Source of the DNA: Solirubrobacter phytolaccae
Lineage (GTDB): Bacteria > Actinomycetota > Thermoleophilia > Solirubrobacterales > Solirubrobacteraceae
Assembly: GCF_027587195.1 (NCBI RefSeq)
Contig: NZ_JAPDDP010000010.1
Location: 62,001-126,000 of the forward strand
Direction of reading: 5' to 3'
DNA length: 64,000 nucleotides
Positions 53,801 to 61,187 of this stretch are shown piece by piece. The notes beneath the pieces were generated by a model. It was given only the letters and a program-made list of their open reading frames with translations. It did no database searches and was not told the origin of the DNA. Both the position numbers and the translations under genes were made by a program. How positions within the stretch are numbered: position 1 is the stretch's first letter; every line of letters begins with the position of its first letter.

Positions 53801-54326
53801 CGATCTCCGCGATCGCCTCGGCGCGGTCCTCCGCGTCACGCGTGAAGTAGCTGACGTAGGTCTCGTCGTCGCCCTTGTAGTACGGGTCGACGTACCAGCC
53901 GCCGCTCTGCGTGCGGACCGACGCGTGGAACCCCTGCGGCGTCGTGTCGGCGACGACCGAAGCGGTCGGGTCGTCGAGGCCGTGGCCCGCGTACGTCTTG
54001 ATCTCCGGATGCTTGGCCGCGAGGCCCGCTTCCATGATCGAGTACTCGTGGACCTTGAAGCGCTGCGTGCCGCCGCCGGGTGCCGGCAGCTCGAGGATCG
54101 TCGTGGCGCTCGCGGCTCCGCGGCTCTTGGCCGCGCTCGCGAGGGTCGCCTTCAGACCCGCCGTGTCCAGGGTGAACGCCTTGAAGCTGCTCGGCGTGAC
54201 CTCGGCGTTCTTGGCCGAGAGCTTCCCCGTGATCGGTTCCCATACGTCTGCGTGCGCAGCCGCAGGTGCCGCCGCGGCCACTGCCGCAGCGGTCAACAGC
54301 CCAGCCGTGAGCCGTCCCACTCTCAT
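50859..54326 (-). CDS. Secreted reprolysin-type metalloprotease with repeats and shared C-terminal module
   Basis: A 1155-residue secreted protein with a signal peptide ending near AAAHA and a pro-region to about 190. The metzincin site is HEIGHQFAGNH (H346, E347, H350, H356) with a Met-turn SSIMAYAGI. Residues about 430-735 are four degenerate copies of an LTYDGKTVGP..YTAADIQAAL / VTFAGGLAGTDV repeat like those in planctomycete and phage surface proteins, placed between the catalytic domain and its usual C-terminal partner. A cadherin/Ig-like region (TPFALTGAATDPDGDAVTYMWEQ) and the fibronectin-like WDVAGTDVAPINV follow. Residues about 1035-1155 are the shared module ending TLTFTLSTTNP. Confidence 0.88.
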   Translation of the reverse strand: MRVGRLTAGLLTAAAVAAAAPAAAHADVWEPITGKLSAKNAEVTPSSFKAFTLDTAGLKATLASAAKSRGAASATTILELPAPGGGTQRFKVHEYSIMEAGLAAKHPEIKTYAGHGLDDPTASVVADTTPQGFHASVRTQSGGWYVDPYYKGDDETYVSYFTRDAEDRAEAIAEIEPIGDAIKSSGTVASDLGPEIQLRTYRLALVTDPSYATYHGAANVTAAKVTLINRVNQIYETESAIRMILVADTDKLNLNTVAMATGANGPCGSAPCYTATNSCSPVLSRNRIAIGQIIGASAYDVGHIAMGNSGGGVANLGVIGGNNKAGGCTGLATPIGDYFAVDYVAHEIGHQFAGNHTFNGTQSNCGGNRSGQTSVEPGSGSSIMAYAGICQQDNLQPHSDPYWAPKSYEEILALVTRDSPPISEVQTVSLRDFSGTDSLTLTYDGKTVGPFVNGANYTAADIQAALAGQEVQAVRLVGYDTNGDSYRLVFKGVESHPIVRGQNNTAAGITNALVGGNEQQQVVLTGFLPTTGSFSLQVNGQTTPAFGLGGTAISNASVAAAINAILGATGTATITGAGNTGFTVTFAGGLAGTDVPSIAVVQGTGTYTSAVREAAKGGTGILGAGATVAVSTITDTGYTLLLGGTLAGIDVDALTIAGATGTEATVVETTKGGAGILGAGATATVTGFGGGTFDTTGFQVTFGGTLANLNLAPLTVAVEGGTGFVGETAKGGPIDNKGNTITPTGNHAPDVTVPGGYTIPPRTPFALTGAATDPDGDAVTYMWEQNDPAGIQGGSTAGTALVNQTKTNGVVFRQLGVGADISLEDSLKYHSPGLNLAGTNPTRTFPDMLQILADNTNARTGRCEGTVPPAPTALPIPLRECFSEWLPTTDYVGFLSDRSLTFRLTARDGKMAGGGLGFAQTKVTIAPLASPFRVTSQAVNQVIFGTTKQNVTWDVAGTDVAPINVANVKISLSTDGGLTYPTVLAASTPNDGSAEVTFPSVTATKVRIKVEAIGNVFFDVNHADFSLTAAPTAPVGGTVPATLSLTLGAPATFPSFVPGVAREYTATTEATVLSTAGDATLTVADPSTNATGHLVNGAFSLPQPLQGLGVVKTWTAPTSNEKVPVTFKQQINANDPLRTGTYSKTLTFTLSTTNP

Positions 54327-54345
54327 CCCACTGACCCCTCTCGTC

Positions 54346-54372
54346 TTCCTTGAGTCCCCTCCGACTCAGGAA
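54346..54372. terminator. Bulged stem-loop between SpoIIE phosphatase and metalloprotease genes
   Basis: TTCCTTGAGTC (54346-54356) and GACTCAGGAA (54363-54372) form a 10-bp stem with one bulged T and a CCCTCC loop. It is downstream of the minus-strand phosphatase gene and 20 bp upstream of the metalloprotease start, so it could terminate the first or structure the leader of the second. Confidence 0.45.
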
Positions 54373-54396
54373 GTCTTCACACCGTCGCCCCGGAAA

Positions 54397-56481
54397 TCAA
54401 GCAAGTCTGACCGGTAGGTCTATCGCCAGCACGGCGGTGTCGTCGGCCTGCTCGCCGCGCTGGAACGCGCTCAGCGCGCGGTCGATCGCGGCCACCGCGC
54501 CCGCGGCGTCGGTGACCCCGCGCAGCGCCGCCAGCAGCCGCTCGTCCCCGAAGCGCCCGTCCTCCCCTTGCGCATCCGTGACCCCGTCGGTGTAGAGCAC
54601 GAGCACGTCGCCCGGCTCCAGGACGAGCGACTCGGGCTGCCAGTGGGCGTCCGGCCAGGCGCCGAGCATCGGTCCGAAGCGGCCGACGGGCCGGGGCTCG
54701 CCGCCGCGGACGAGCAGGGGCTGAGGATGGCCCGCGCACAGCACGTCGGTGGTCTGCGCGGTGACATGGACGATCGCGACGGTGCACGGCGCGAGCTCCG
54801 CGCGGTCGGTCAGCGCGTGGTTGAGCTGCTCGAGCGCGGCGGCCGGATCCGACAGCAGCCGCCCGGCGGTGCGCAGCGTGTGCCGGGCCTGGCCCGTCTG
54901 CGCCGCGGCGGCGGCGCCGCGCCCGGTGACGTCGCCGACCAGCAGCATCCAGCCGTGCTCGGTCGGGAACGCGTCGTAGAAGTCCCCGCCGACGAGGTTC
55001 TCCGCGCCCGCCGGGCGGTACAGGCTCGAGACGCGCAGGCCGGGGATGGTCGGGAGCGCGTCGGGCAGCAGGCCACGCTGGAGCGTGCGCGCGATCTCCG
55101 AGCGCTCCCGGTACAGCTGCGCGTTCTCGACCGCGATCCCGGCCCGCCGGCCGAGGTCCTCGGCCAGGGCCTGGTCGGCGGCGCTGAACCGGCGGCCGGA
55201 CTCCGCGCTCGCGAACGTGATCGAGCCGATCGGCCCGCCGGCGCCGAGCATCGGCACGGCCATGAACGCGCGCAGCCCGAGCCGTCCCGCGGCGGCGCGC
55301 TGTTCCGGGTCGGGCACGATCCGCGCGAGCGTCTCGTCGTCGATGTCGTTGACCCGCAGCGAGTTCCCGCTCAGGACCTGGATCGCCCCGGGCGCGTCCA
55401 GCTTGGCGGGGTAGCGCTCCTGGTACTCGTGGGCGAGCTCGAGCTTGGCCGGGTCGCGGTGCACGAGCGCGACGCTGCGCAGGTGGGTGGCGCTGGGCAT
55501 CGTGACGTTGCACCAGTCGGCCAGGCGCGGGACCGAGAGCCGCGCGATCCGGTCCAGCGTGCGCTCGTAGTCGAGGCTGGAGGCCAGCAGCGCGCTGACC
55601 TGCGCGAGAAAGCGCTGCGTGTGCTCGGCGCGCTTGACCTCCGTCACCTCCTCGATGACATTGACCGAGAGGCCGCCGGCCACCGGCGTGGACTTGAGCA
55701 CGCGCCAGTGCTCGGCGCCCGTGTCGCGCCGGATGGCCCGCACCAGCAGCGGCTCCGGCGTCTCGCCGCGCAGGACGCGGGCGCCGGGGAGGTCCGCCAG
55801 CGCGAGTGGCCGGCCGGCCTCGTCCGAGCTCTCCCACGCGTCGGCGATCGTCTCGAGCGGCGTGGTGAGCAGCGTCTCGGGCGTGTCGAAGCCCAGCGTG
55901 GTCGCGGCCGCCTGGTTGGCGTAGATGAGCGCGCCGCTCGCGTCCTGGATCGTGACCGCCTCGGCGAGGCTGTCGAGCGCCGTGACCAGGCGATCGACCT
56001 CCGCGAACAGCCCCGAGTTCTCGAGGGCGAGCGCGGCGCGGCCGCCGATCAGCTGCGCGAACTCGCGATCCTCGACGCCGTACGTGCGCCCCGGCGGCGC
56101 GGTGAGCCGCATCGTGCCGATGGCGCGCCCACGGGCGCGCAGCGGGACGGTGATCGAGTCCGAGGTGTGCGCGGCCGCCTCCCGGCGGTCCAGGTCGATC
56201 TCGCAGGTGGCCGCGAAGCCCGGCGTGAGCAGCGCGCGCATCCGCTCGACCACCTCCGGGATCGTGAGGTGCGTGTCGGCGATCTGCGCGGCGCCGCGGA
56301 CCAGCGCGAAGCGCTCGCGCTCGGCCCGCAGCGCGGCGCGTCCGCGCATCGTGCCGAGGTAGAACAGCACGGCCGGGACGGCCACGATCAGCAGGAGCGC
56401 GAGGGCCAGCGGCGCGATCAAACCTGTCAGCACCAGGACGAACGCCGCGACGAGCGGCGCCACGACCCGGGCGTCGCGCAT
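54397..56481 (-). CDS. GAF-PAS-GAF-SpoIIE phosphatase (RsbU/P-like)
   Basis: About 694 residues: two N-terminal membrane helices, a GAF domain (about 55-155), a PAS domain (about 165-270, LDSLAEAVTIQDASGALIYANQ), a second GAF (about 285-450) and a PP2C-type SpoIIE phosphatase (about 465-690). Phosphatase metal residues appear in GGDFYDAF, LLVGDVTGRGAAAA, VLYTDGVTDAQ and DDTAVLAID. It should dephosphorylate a STAS-type anti-anti-sigma factor; the STAS gene is immediately upstream and overlaps by TGATG. Together they form a signalling switch, though no anti-sigma kinase is in the window. Confidence 0.9.
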   Translation of the reverse strand: MRDARVVAPLVAAFVLVLTGLIAPLALALLLIVAVPAVLFYLGTMRGRAALRAERERFALVRGAAQIADTHLTIPEVVERMRALLTPGFAATCEIDLDRREAAAHTSDSITVPLRARGRAIGTMRLTAPPGRTYGVEDREFAQLIGGRAALALENSGLFAEVDRLVTALDSLAEAVTIQDASGALIYANQAAATTLGFDTPETLLTTPLETIADAWESSDEAGRPLALADLPGARVLRGETPEPLLVRAIRRDTGAEHWRVLKSTPVAGGLSVNVIEEVTEVKRAEHTQRFLAQVSALLASSLDYERTLDRIARLSVPRLADWCNVTMPSATHLRSVALVHRDPAKLELAHEYQERYPAKLDAPGAIQVLSGNSLRVNDIDDETLARIVPDPEQRAAAGRLGLRAFMAVPMLGAGGPIGSITFASAESGRRFSAADQALAEDLGRRAGIAVENAQLYRERSEIARTLQRGLLPDALPTIPGLRVSSLYRPAGAENLVGGDFYDAFPTEHGWMLLVGDVTGRGAAAAAQTGQARHTLRTAGRLLSDPAAALEQLNHALTDRAELAPCTVAIVHVTAQTTDVLCAGHPQPLLVRGGEPRPVGRFGPMLGAWPDAHWQPESLVLEPGDVLVLYTDGVTDAQGEDGRFGDERLLAALRGVTDAAGAVAAIDRALSAFQRGEQADDTAVLAIDLPVRLA

Positions 56482-56810
56482 CACCCCTCCGGCGGCGTGT
56501 CGAGCATCCGCACGCGGCCGTCGAGGCCGACGAGGTCGAACACCCGAGCCACCTCACCGCCGCCGCGCACGACCGCGAAGCGGCCGTTCAGGTCTCGCGC
56601 GAGCTGCACGACGAGCCGGATTCCGGTCGAGTCGATGAATCGAATGTCCCGCAGATCCAGGACGATCTCGCACTCCGAGTCCGCGTGCGCCTCCTCGACC
56701 TCACGGCCGACGCGGTCCACCGTGGCGAGGTCGATCTCGCCGGCGGGCACGACGACGATGGCGTCGCCCACGCGTCGACGCGTCACCGTGAAGTCCGGAC
56801 CAGCCTCCAT
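56481..56810 (-). CDS. STAS-domain anti-sigma factor antagonist
   Basis: A 109-residue STAS protein: GDAIVVVPAGEIDLATVDRV, then IVLDLRDIRFIDSTGIRLVV containing the serine (in DSTG) that is phosphorylated by anti-sigma kinases. When dephosphorylated by the downstream SpoIIE phosphatase it would sequester the anti-sigma factor. Its TGA overlaps the start of the phosphatase gene. It diverges from the LigD-type gene. Confidence 0.92.
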   Translation of the reverse strand: MEAGPDFTVTRRRVGDAIVVVPAGEIDLATVDRVGREVEEAHADSECEIVLDLRDIRFIDSTGIRLVVQLARDLNGRFAVVRGGGEVARVFDLVGLDGRVRMLDTPPEG

Positions 56811-56889
56811 CCCGACGCGATCTTCTCAGGGACAGCGCCACTCGACCAGTCCAGGTTTTCGTCGGGGCCTCGCGAATAGGCTCAATGCG

Positions 56890-58032
56890 ATGGCCAAGAG
56901 CGAGTACACGATGCTCGAGGTCGCCGGGCGCGAGGTCCGGCTCTCGAACCCCGCGAAGGTCTACTTCCCCAAGCCCGGCTGGACGAAGCTCGACCTCGCG
57001 ACCTACTACCTGACGGTCGGCGAGGCGGCGCTCCGGCACGTGCGCGAGCGGCCGACGATGATGAAGCGCTTCGTCAGCGGGATCATGGAGGACCCGATCT
57101 GGCAGAAGCGGGTGCCGCAGAAGGTCCCGGACTGGCTGCAGACGGCGACCGTCGCCTTCCCGTCCGGCCGGACCGCCGAGGAGCTCGTGGCCAACGACGC
57201 CGCACATCTCGTCTGGGCGGTGAACCTCGGCGTGATCGACTTCAACCCGTGGCCGTGCCGGCGCGCGGACCTCGACCGCCCCGACGAGCTGCGCGTGGAC
57301 CTCGACCCCGGGGACGGGGTCGCCTGGGACGACGTGCGGCGGGTCGCGCTGGTGGCCGAGGAGGTGCTGCGCGACCACGGGCTGCGCGGGTACCCGAAGA
57401 CGTCGGGCTCCAAGGGCATCCACATCCTCGTGCGGATCACGCCCGACTGGGAGTTCCTGGAGGTCCGCCGCGCCGCGCTGGCCCTCGCGCGCGAGATCGA
57501 GCGGCGCGCGCCCGACCTCGCCACCTCCAAGTGGTGGAAGGAGGAGCGGCACGGCGTCTTCGTCGACTACAACCAGAACGCGCGCGACCGCACGGTGGCC
57601 TCGGGCTACTCGGTGCGCCCGACGCCGGACGCGCGGGTCTCGTGCGCGCTGGAGTGGTCGGAGGTGGCCGACGTCGAGCCGGGCGAGCTGCGGATCGACA
57701 CGGTGCCGGAGCGGCTCGCGCGCGTCGGCGACCCGTCGGCGGACATCGACGACGATCCCGGCTCGCTGGACGCGTTGCTCGACCTCGCGCGGCGCGACGA
57801 GGAGGGCGGGCTCGGCGACGCGCCGTGGCCGCCGCACTTCCCGAAGGCCGCGCGCGAGCCCAAGCGCGTGCAGCCGAGCCGCGACGCCGACCGGCCGGCG
57901 CAGCGCGGCCGCGCCGGCGACCCGCAGCCGGGCGGGCCTCCCCCAGGCTTCTCCCTACAGGACCAGCGCGGGTTCGGCGCCAAGCCGCGGACCGGGCAGG
58001 GCCACCTGCACGAGTTCGACGAGGACGATTAG
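56890..58032 (+). CDS. LigD-type polymerase/primase domain protein (stand-alone)
   Basis: A 380-residue PolDom (LigD prim-pol, archaeo-eukaryotic primase family). NPAKVYFPKPGWTKLDLATYY is the conserved entry, the catalytic aspartates are in LRVDLDPGD (about residues 135-143), YPKTSGSKGIHILV carries the histidine and nucleotide-binding residues, and VFVDYNQNARDRTVASGYSVRP is diagnostic. These enzymes fill gaps with ribonucleotides in Ku-dependent end joining. No ligase, nuclease domain or ku gene is in the window. Residues after about 290 are a disordered Arg/Pro-rich tail ending HLHEFDEDD. Confidence 0.92.
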   Translation: MAKSEYTMLEVAGREVRLSNPAKVYFPKPGWTKLDLATYYLTVGEAALRHVRERPTMMKRFVSGIMEDPIWQKRVPQKVPDWLQTATVAFPSGRTAEELVANDAAHLVWAVNLGVIDFNPWPCRRADLDRPDELRVDLDPGDGVAWDDVRRVALVAEEVLRDHGLRGYPKTSGSKGIHILVRITPDWEFLEVRRAALALAREIERRAPDLATSKWWKEERHGVFVDYNQNARDRTVASGYSVRPTPDARVSCALEWSEVADVEPGELRIDTVPERLARVGDPSADIDDDPGSLDALLDLARRDEEGGLGDAPWPPHFPKAAREPKRVQPSRDADRPAQRGRAGDPQPGGPPPGFSLQDQRGFGAKPRTGQGHLHEFDEDD

Positions 58033-58033
58033 C

Positions 58034-59575
58034 TCAGCACTTCGGCCCCGAGAGCGGCACGCACCGCCGGCCCTCGATGAACGGCGCCTTCACGGCCTTG
58101 CGCAACGCGGCGCGCGAACGGCCGTAGTTCTTGACCTTGCGCGTGAGCGTCATCCCGTTGTAGCCCGGGGCGGTCACGGTGACGGTGAAGGTCGCCTTGC
58201 GCTTGAGCTTCTTGTTGCGCAGCTTGGTCAGCGTCACCGTCTTCGCCTTGGTGGTGAGCGTCTGGCTGACCTTGCACGGCTTGCAGTAGATCCGCACACG
58301 CGAGCCGATCGGCGCGTCGCGCAGCTTGACGGAGGTGAGCTTGACGGTGGTCTTCGACACCGACCAGCCGAGCACCAGACGGGCGCTGAGCGAGGGCGTC
58401 GGCGGGATCGGCGGTGGTGGTGGCGGCGGGGGCGGAGGGCCGGGCGGATCGGGCGTCGTGTTGAGCAGGACGGTCACGTTCGAGCTGGTGCCGTTTGCTG
58501 CCGCCACGTCGGGCTTGCCGTCGCGGTTGAAGTCCTCGGCCACGATGCCGTACGGGTTCGTGCCGACCGACAACGGCGAGCCGCTGTCGTGGGCGAACGT
58601 GCCGTCGGGTCGGCGCAGCAGCACGTTCACGGCGCTGGTGCGGTGGGTGCCGACGGCGAGGTCGATGAGGCCGTCACGGTTGAAGTCGGCTGCTGCGAGA
58701 CCGACGGGGCCGCCCGGCGAGGCCATCGGCGAACCCGCCATCTCGGTGAAACCGCCGCCCGACTCGCGCCTGAGCAGGATCACCGTGTCCGATAGGTAGT
58801 TGGTGAGCGCCAGGTCGAGCAGTCCGTCACCGGTGAAGTCGGCGGCCGCGGTCATCCACGGGTCGGAGCCGACCGGGATCGGCGTGCCCTCCGGCAGAAG
58901 GCTGCCGTCGGGCTGGGTGATGAGGATCGACAGCGTCCTGCTGCCGATGCTGGTGACGGCGAGGTCCGGCCGCCCGTCCGCGTTGAAGTCGGCGGCGGTG
59001 ATGTACCGCGTCCCTGAGCCCGTCGCGATCGCGGCGCCCTCGGCCACGAACGTCCCGTCGCGGCGCTGGCGCAGGATCTGCACGGTGCCGGCGTCGTATT
59101 GGCCGACCGCGAGGTCGATGAACCCGTCGCCGTTGAAGTCGGCGGCCGCCATCGAGGCGGCAGGCCCCGTGGCGACGGGCGACGAGGGCGCGGACAACCA
59201 GCCGGACGGCGGGTTGCGCAGCAGGATGGACGCGGTGCCGGCGTAGTACCCGTCGGCGGCGAAGTCCGGCCAGCCGTCACGGTTGAAGTCGGCCACCGCG
59301 CCGAAGTTCGGACCATCCCCGACCGCGACAGCGGCCTCGGCGGCGAACCCGCCGCCGGGCTGGCGCAGCAGCGGGGTGATGGAGTCCCCGCCGCTGTTGA
59401 CGCTGATCAGGTCCGGGAGCCCGTCCCGGTTGAGGTCCACCGGGTACAGCCCGACCGGGCTCGCCCCCACGACGAACGGTGACCCGATCTCCTGGAGGAA
59501 CGACGCGTGGGCAGGCGAGGCGGTGGCGGCGAGGACGGCGAGCGCCACGCCGGTCCGGAAAAGCGACTTCTTCAT
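58034..59575 (-). CDS. Secreted FG-GAP/VCBS-repeat protein, copy 1
   Basis: A 513-residue secreted protein: signal peptide MKKSLFRTGVALAVLAATASPAHA, mature N-terminus SFLQEIGSPF. Seven or so FG-GAP/VCBS repeats follow, each with a calcium-binding DxNxDGxxDL loop (DLNRDGLPDL, DFNRDGWPDF, DFNGDGFIDL, DFNADGRPDL and so on), probably forming a seven-bladed propeller like integrin heads. A Pro linker leads to a 115-residue C-terminal domain (VRIYCKPCKVSQTL ... KNYGRSRAALRKAV ... KC) with a CxxC pair. A role in adhesion or binding is likely but unproven. Confidence 0.87.
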   Translation of the reverse strand: MKKSLFRTGVALAVLAATASPAHASFLQEIGSPFVVGASPVGLYPVDLNRDGLPDLISVNSGGDSITPLLRQPGGGFAAEAAVAVGDGPNFGAVADFNRDGWPDFAADGYYAGTASILLRNPPSGWLSAPSSPVATGPAASMAAADFNGDGFIDLAVGQYDAGTVQILRQRRDGTFVAEGAAIATGSGTRYITAADFNADGRPDLAVTSIGSRTLSILITQPDGSLLPEGTPIPVGSDPWMTAAADFTGDGLLDLALTNYLSDTVILLRRESGGGFTEMAGSPMASPGGPVGLAAADFNRDGLIDLAVGTHRTSAVNVLLRRPDGTFAHDSGSPLSVGTNPYGIVAEDFNRDGKPDVAAANGTSSNVTVLLNTTPDPPGPPPPPPPPPPIPPTPSLSARLVLGWSVSKTTVKLTSVKLRDAPIGSRVRIYCKPCKVSQTLTTKAKTVTLTKLRNKKLKRKATFTVTVTAPGYNGMTLTRKVKNYGRSRAALRKAVKAPFIEGRRCVPLSGPKC

Positions 59576-59618
59576 CGGCCCGGGAGAAGGTAGCCATCTC
59601 GCGAGCCGATGGACCCCA

Positions 59619-61145
59619 TCAGCACTTGGTCCCCGCCGCGAGCGCGACGCACCTGCGCGTCTCGACGAAGGGCGCCTTGACCGCTTTGCGCAGGGCCTTC
59701 TTGGTGCGTCCGTAGTTCTTGACCTTGCGCGTGAACGTGAGCCCGTTGTGGCCCGGAGCCGTGATCGTCACGGTGAAGGTCGCCTTGCGCTTGAGCCGCT
59801 TGTCACGCAGCTTGGAGATCGTGACGGTCTTGGCCTTGGCGGTGAGCGTCTGACTGACCTTGCAGGTCTTGCAGAAGATCCGCACCCGCGCGCCGACCGG
59901 GACGTCGCGCAGCCGCGCCGAGTTGATCTTCACCGAGGTCTTGGACACCGTCCACGCGAGCACGAGCCGCGCGTTGATCGACGGCGTCGGCGGCGGCGGT
60001 GGCGGAGGCGGCGGCGTCGTCGGGTCCGGGGTCGTGTTGAGCAGGACGGTCACCGAGTCGGCGGTCCGGTTGGAGATCGCGAGGTCGGGCTTGCCGTCCA
60101 GGTTGAAGTCGGGGGCCACGACCGTGGCCGGGTTCGAGCCGGTGGCAAGCGGTGAGCCGCTGTCGAGCGTGTACGTTCCGCCGGGTTGACGGAGCAGGAC
60201 GCTGACGGTGTTCGCGTTGTGGCTGGTCACGGCGAGGTCCAGCAACCCGTCGCGGTTGAAGTCCGCGGTCGCGAGCCCCATCGGGGCACCCGCGACCGGT
60301 GTCGTCGAGGCCGTGAAGCCTCCCGCGGCGCCGCGCTCGAGCAGCGAGACCGTGTCCGAGCCGTTGTTGGCGACGGCAAGGTCGGTCCGTCCGTCGCCGT
60401 TGAGGTCGCCCGCGACCACGAACCAGGGCGACGCGCCGACCGTGATCGGTGAGCCCGCCTCTTCCTGGAAGCCGCCGCCCGCCTTGCCGAGCAGGACCGT
60501 GACCGTGCCGCCGACGGTGTTGGTGACCGCGAGGTCGGGGCGGCCGTCGGCGTTGAAGTCGGCGCTGGCGAGGTAGCGCGGCCCGAGGCCGGTCGCGAGC
60601 GCCGGGCCCTCCTGGCTGAACGTGCCGTCGACGCGCTGCTGCAGGATGGTCACCGTGTTGCCCGAGTACTGCCCGACGGCGAGGTCGACGAGCCCGTCGC
60701 CGTTGAAGTCCGCCGACGCGATCGCGCCGAGCTGGCCGGTGGCCACCGGCGTGGCGGGCGCGGGCAGGAAGCCGCCCGCCGGATTGCGCAGCGAGACGCT
60801 CGCCGTGCCCGGGTCCCAGCCGCTGACCGCGAAGTCGGGCCAGCCGTCCCGGTTGAAGTCCGCGACCGTGCCCCAGTTGGAGGCGGCGGCCACCGTCGTG
60901 ACGCCCTCCGTCGTGAACCCGCCCGTCGGCTGGCGCACCAGCAGCGAGGCCGTGCCGGCCCCACCGTTGATCGCGACGATGTCCGGGCGCCCATCACGGT
61001 TGAAGTCGGAGCTGACCATGCCCCAGGGAATCGACCCGACCGCGAACGGCGAGCCGATCTCCTGCAAAAAGGCGGCATGGGCGGGCGGTGCGGCGACGAC
61101 GAGCACGGCCAGGGCCGCACCGATCCAGCGAAACGGCTTCTTCAT
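59619..61145 (-). CDS. Secreted FG-GAP/VCBS-repeat protein, copy 2
   Basis: A 508-residue paralogue of the flanking genes with the same order: signal peptide ending PAHA, SFLQEIGSPF-type mature start (AFLQEIGSPFAVG), propeller of DxNxDG repeats, Pro-rich linker and the C-terminal domain with VRIFCKTCKVSQTL and a final KC. The spacing of 43 bp to copy 1 and 42 bp to copy 3 suggests one operon. Confidence 0.87.
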   Translation of the reverse strand: MKKPFRWIGAALAVLVVAAPPAHAAFLQEIGSPFAVGSIPWGMVSSDFNRDGRPDIVAINGGAGTASLLVRQPTGGFTTEGVTTVAAASNWGTVADFNRDGWPDFAVSGWDPGTASVSLRNPAGGFLPAPATPVATGQLGAIASADFNGDGLVDLAVGQYSGNTVTILQQRVDGTFSQEGPALATGLGPRYLASADFNADGRPDLAVTNTVGGTVTVLLGKAGGGFQEEAGSPITVGASPWFVVAGDLNGDGRTDLAVANNGSDTVSLLERGAAGGFTASTTPVAGAPMGLATADFNRDGLLDLAVTSHNANTVSVLLRQPGGTYTLDSGSPLATGSNPATVVAPDFNLDGKPDLAISNRTADSVTVLLNTTPDPTTPPPPPPPPPTPSINARLVLAWTVSKTSVKINSARLRDVPVGARVRIFCKTCKVSQTLTAKAKTVTISKLRDKRLKRKATFTVTITAPGHNGLTFTRKVKNYGRTKKALRKAVKAPFVETRRCVALAAGTKC

Positions 61146-61187
61146 GGGCGCGAGAGACGGTACCTGGACCGCGCTCGCGCTACGCCA

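Noticed and set aside
51048-54353. Open frame of 1101 codons antisense to the metalloprotease
   Set aside because: Composition is that of a GC-rich shadow frame; the minus-strand gene has a signal peptide, metzincin motif and shared C-terminal module.
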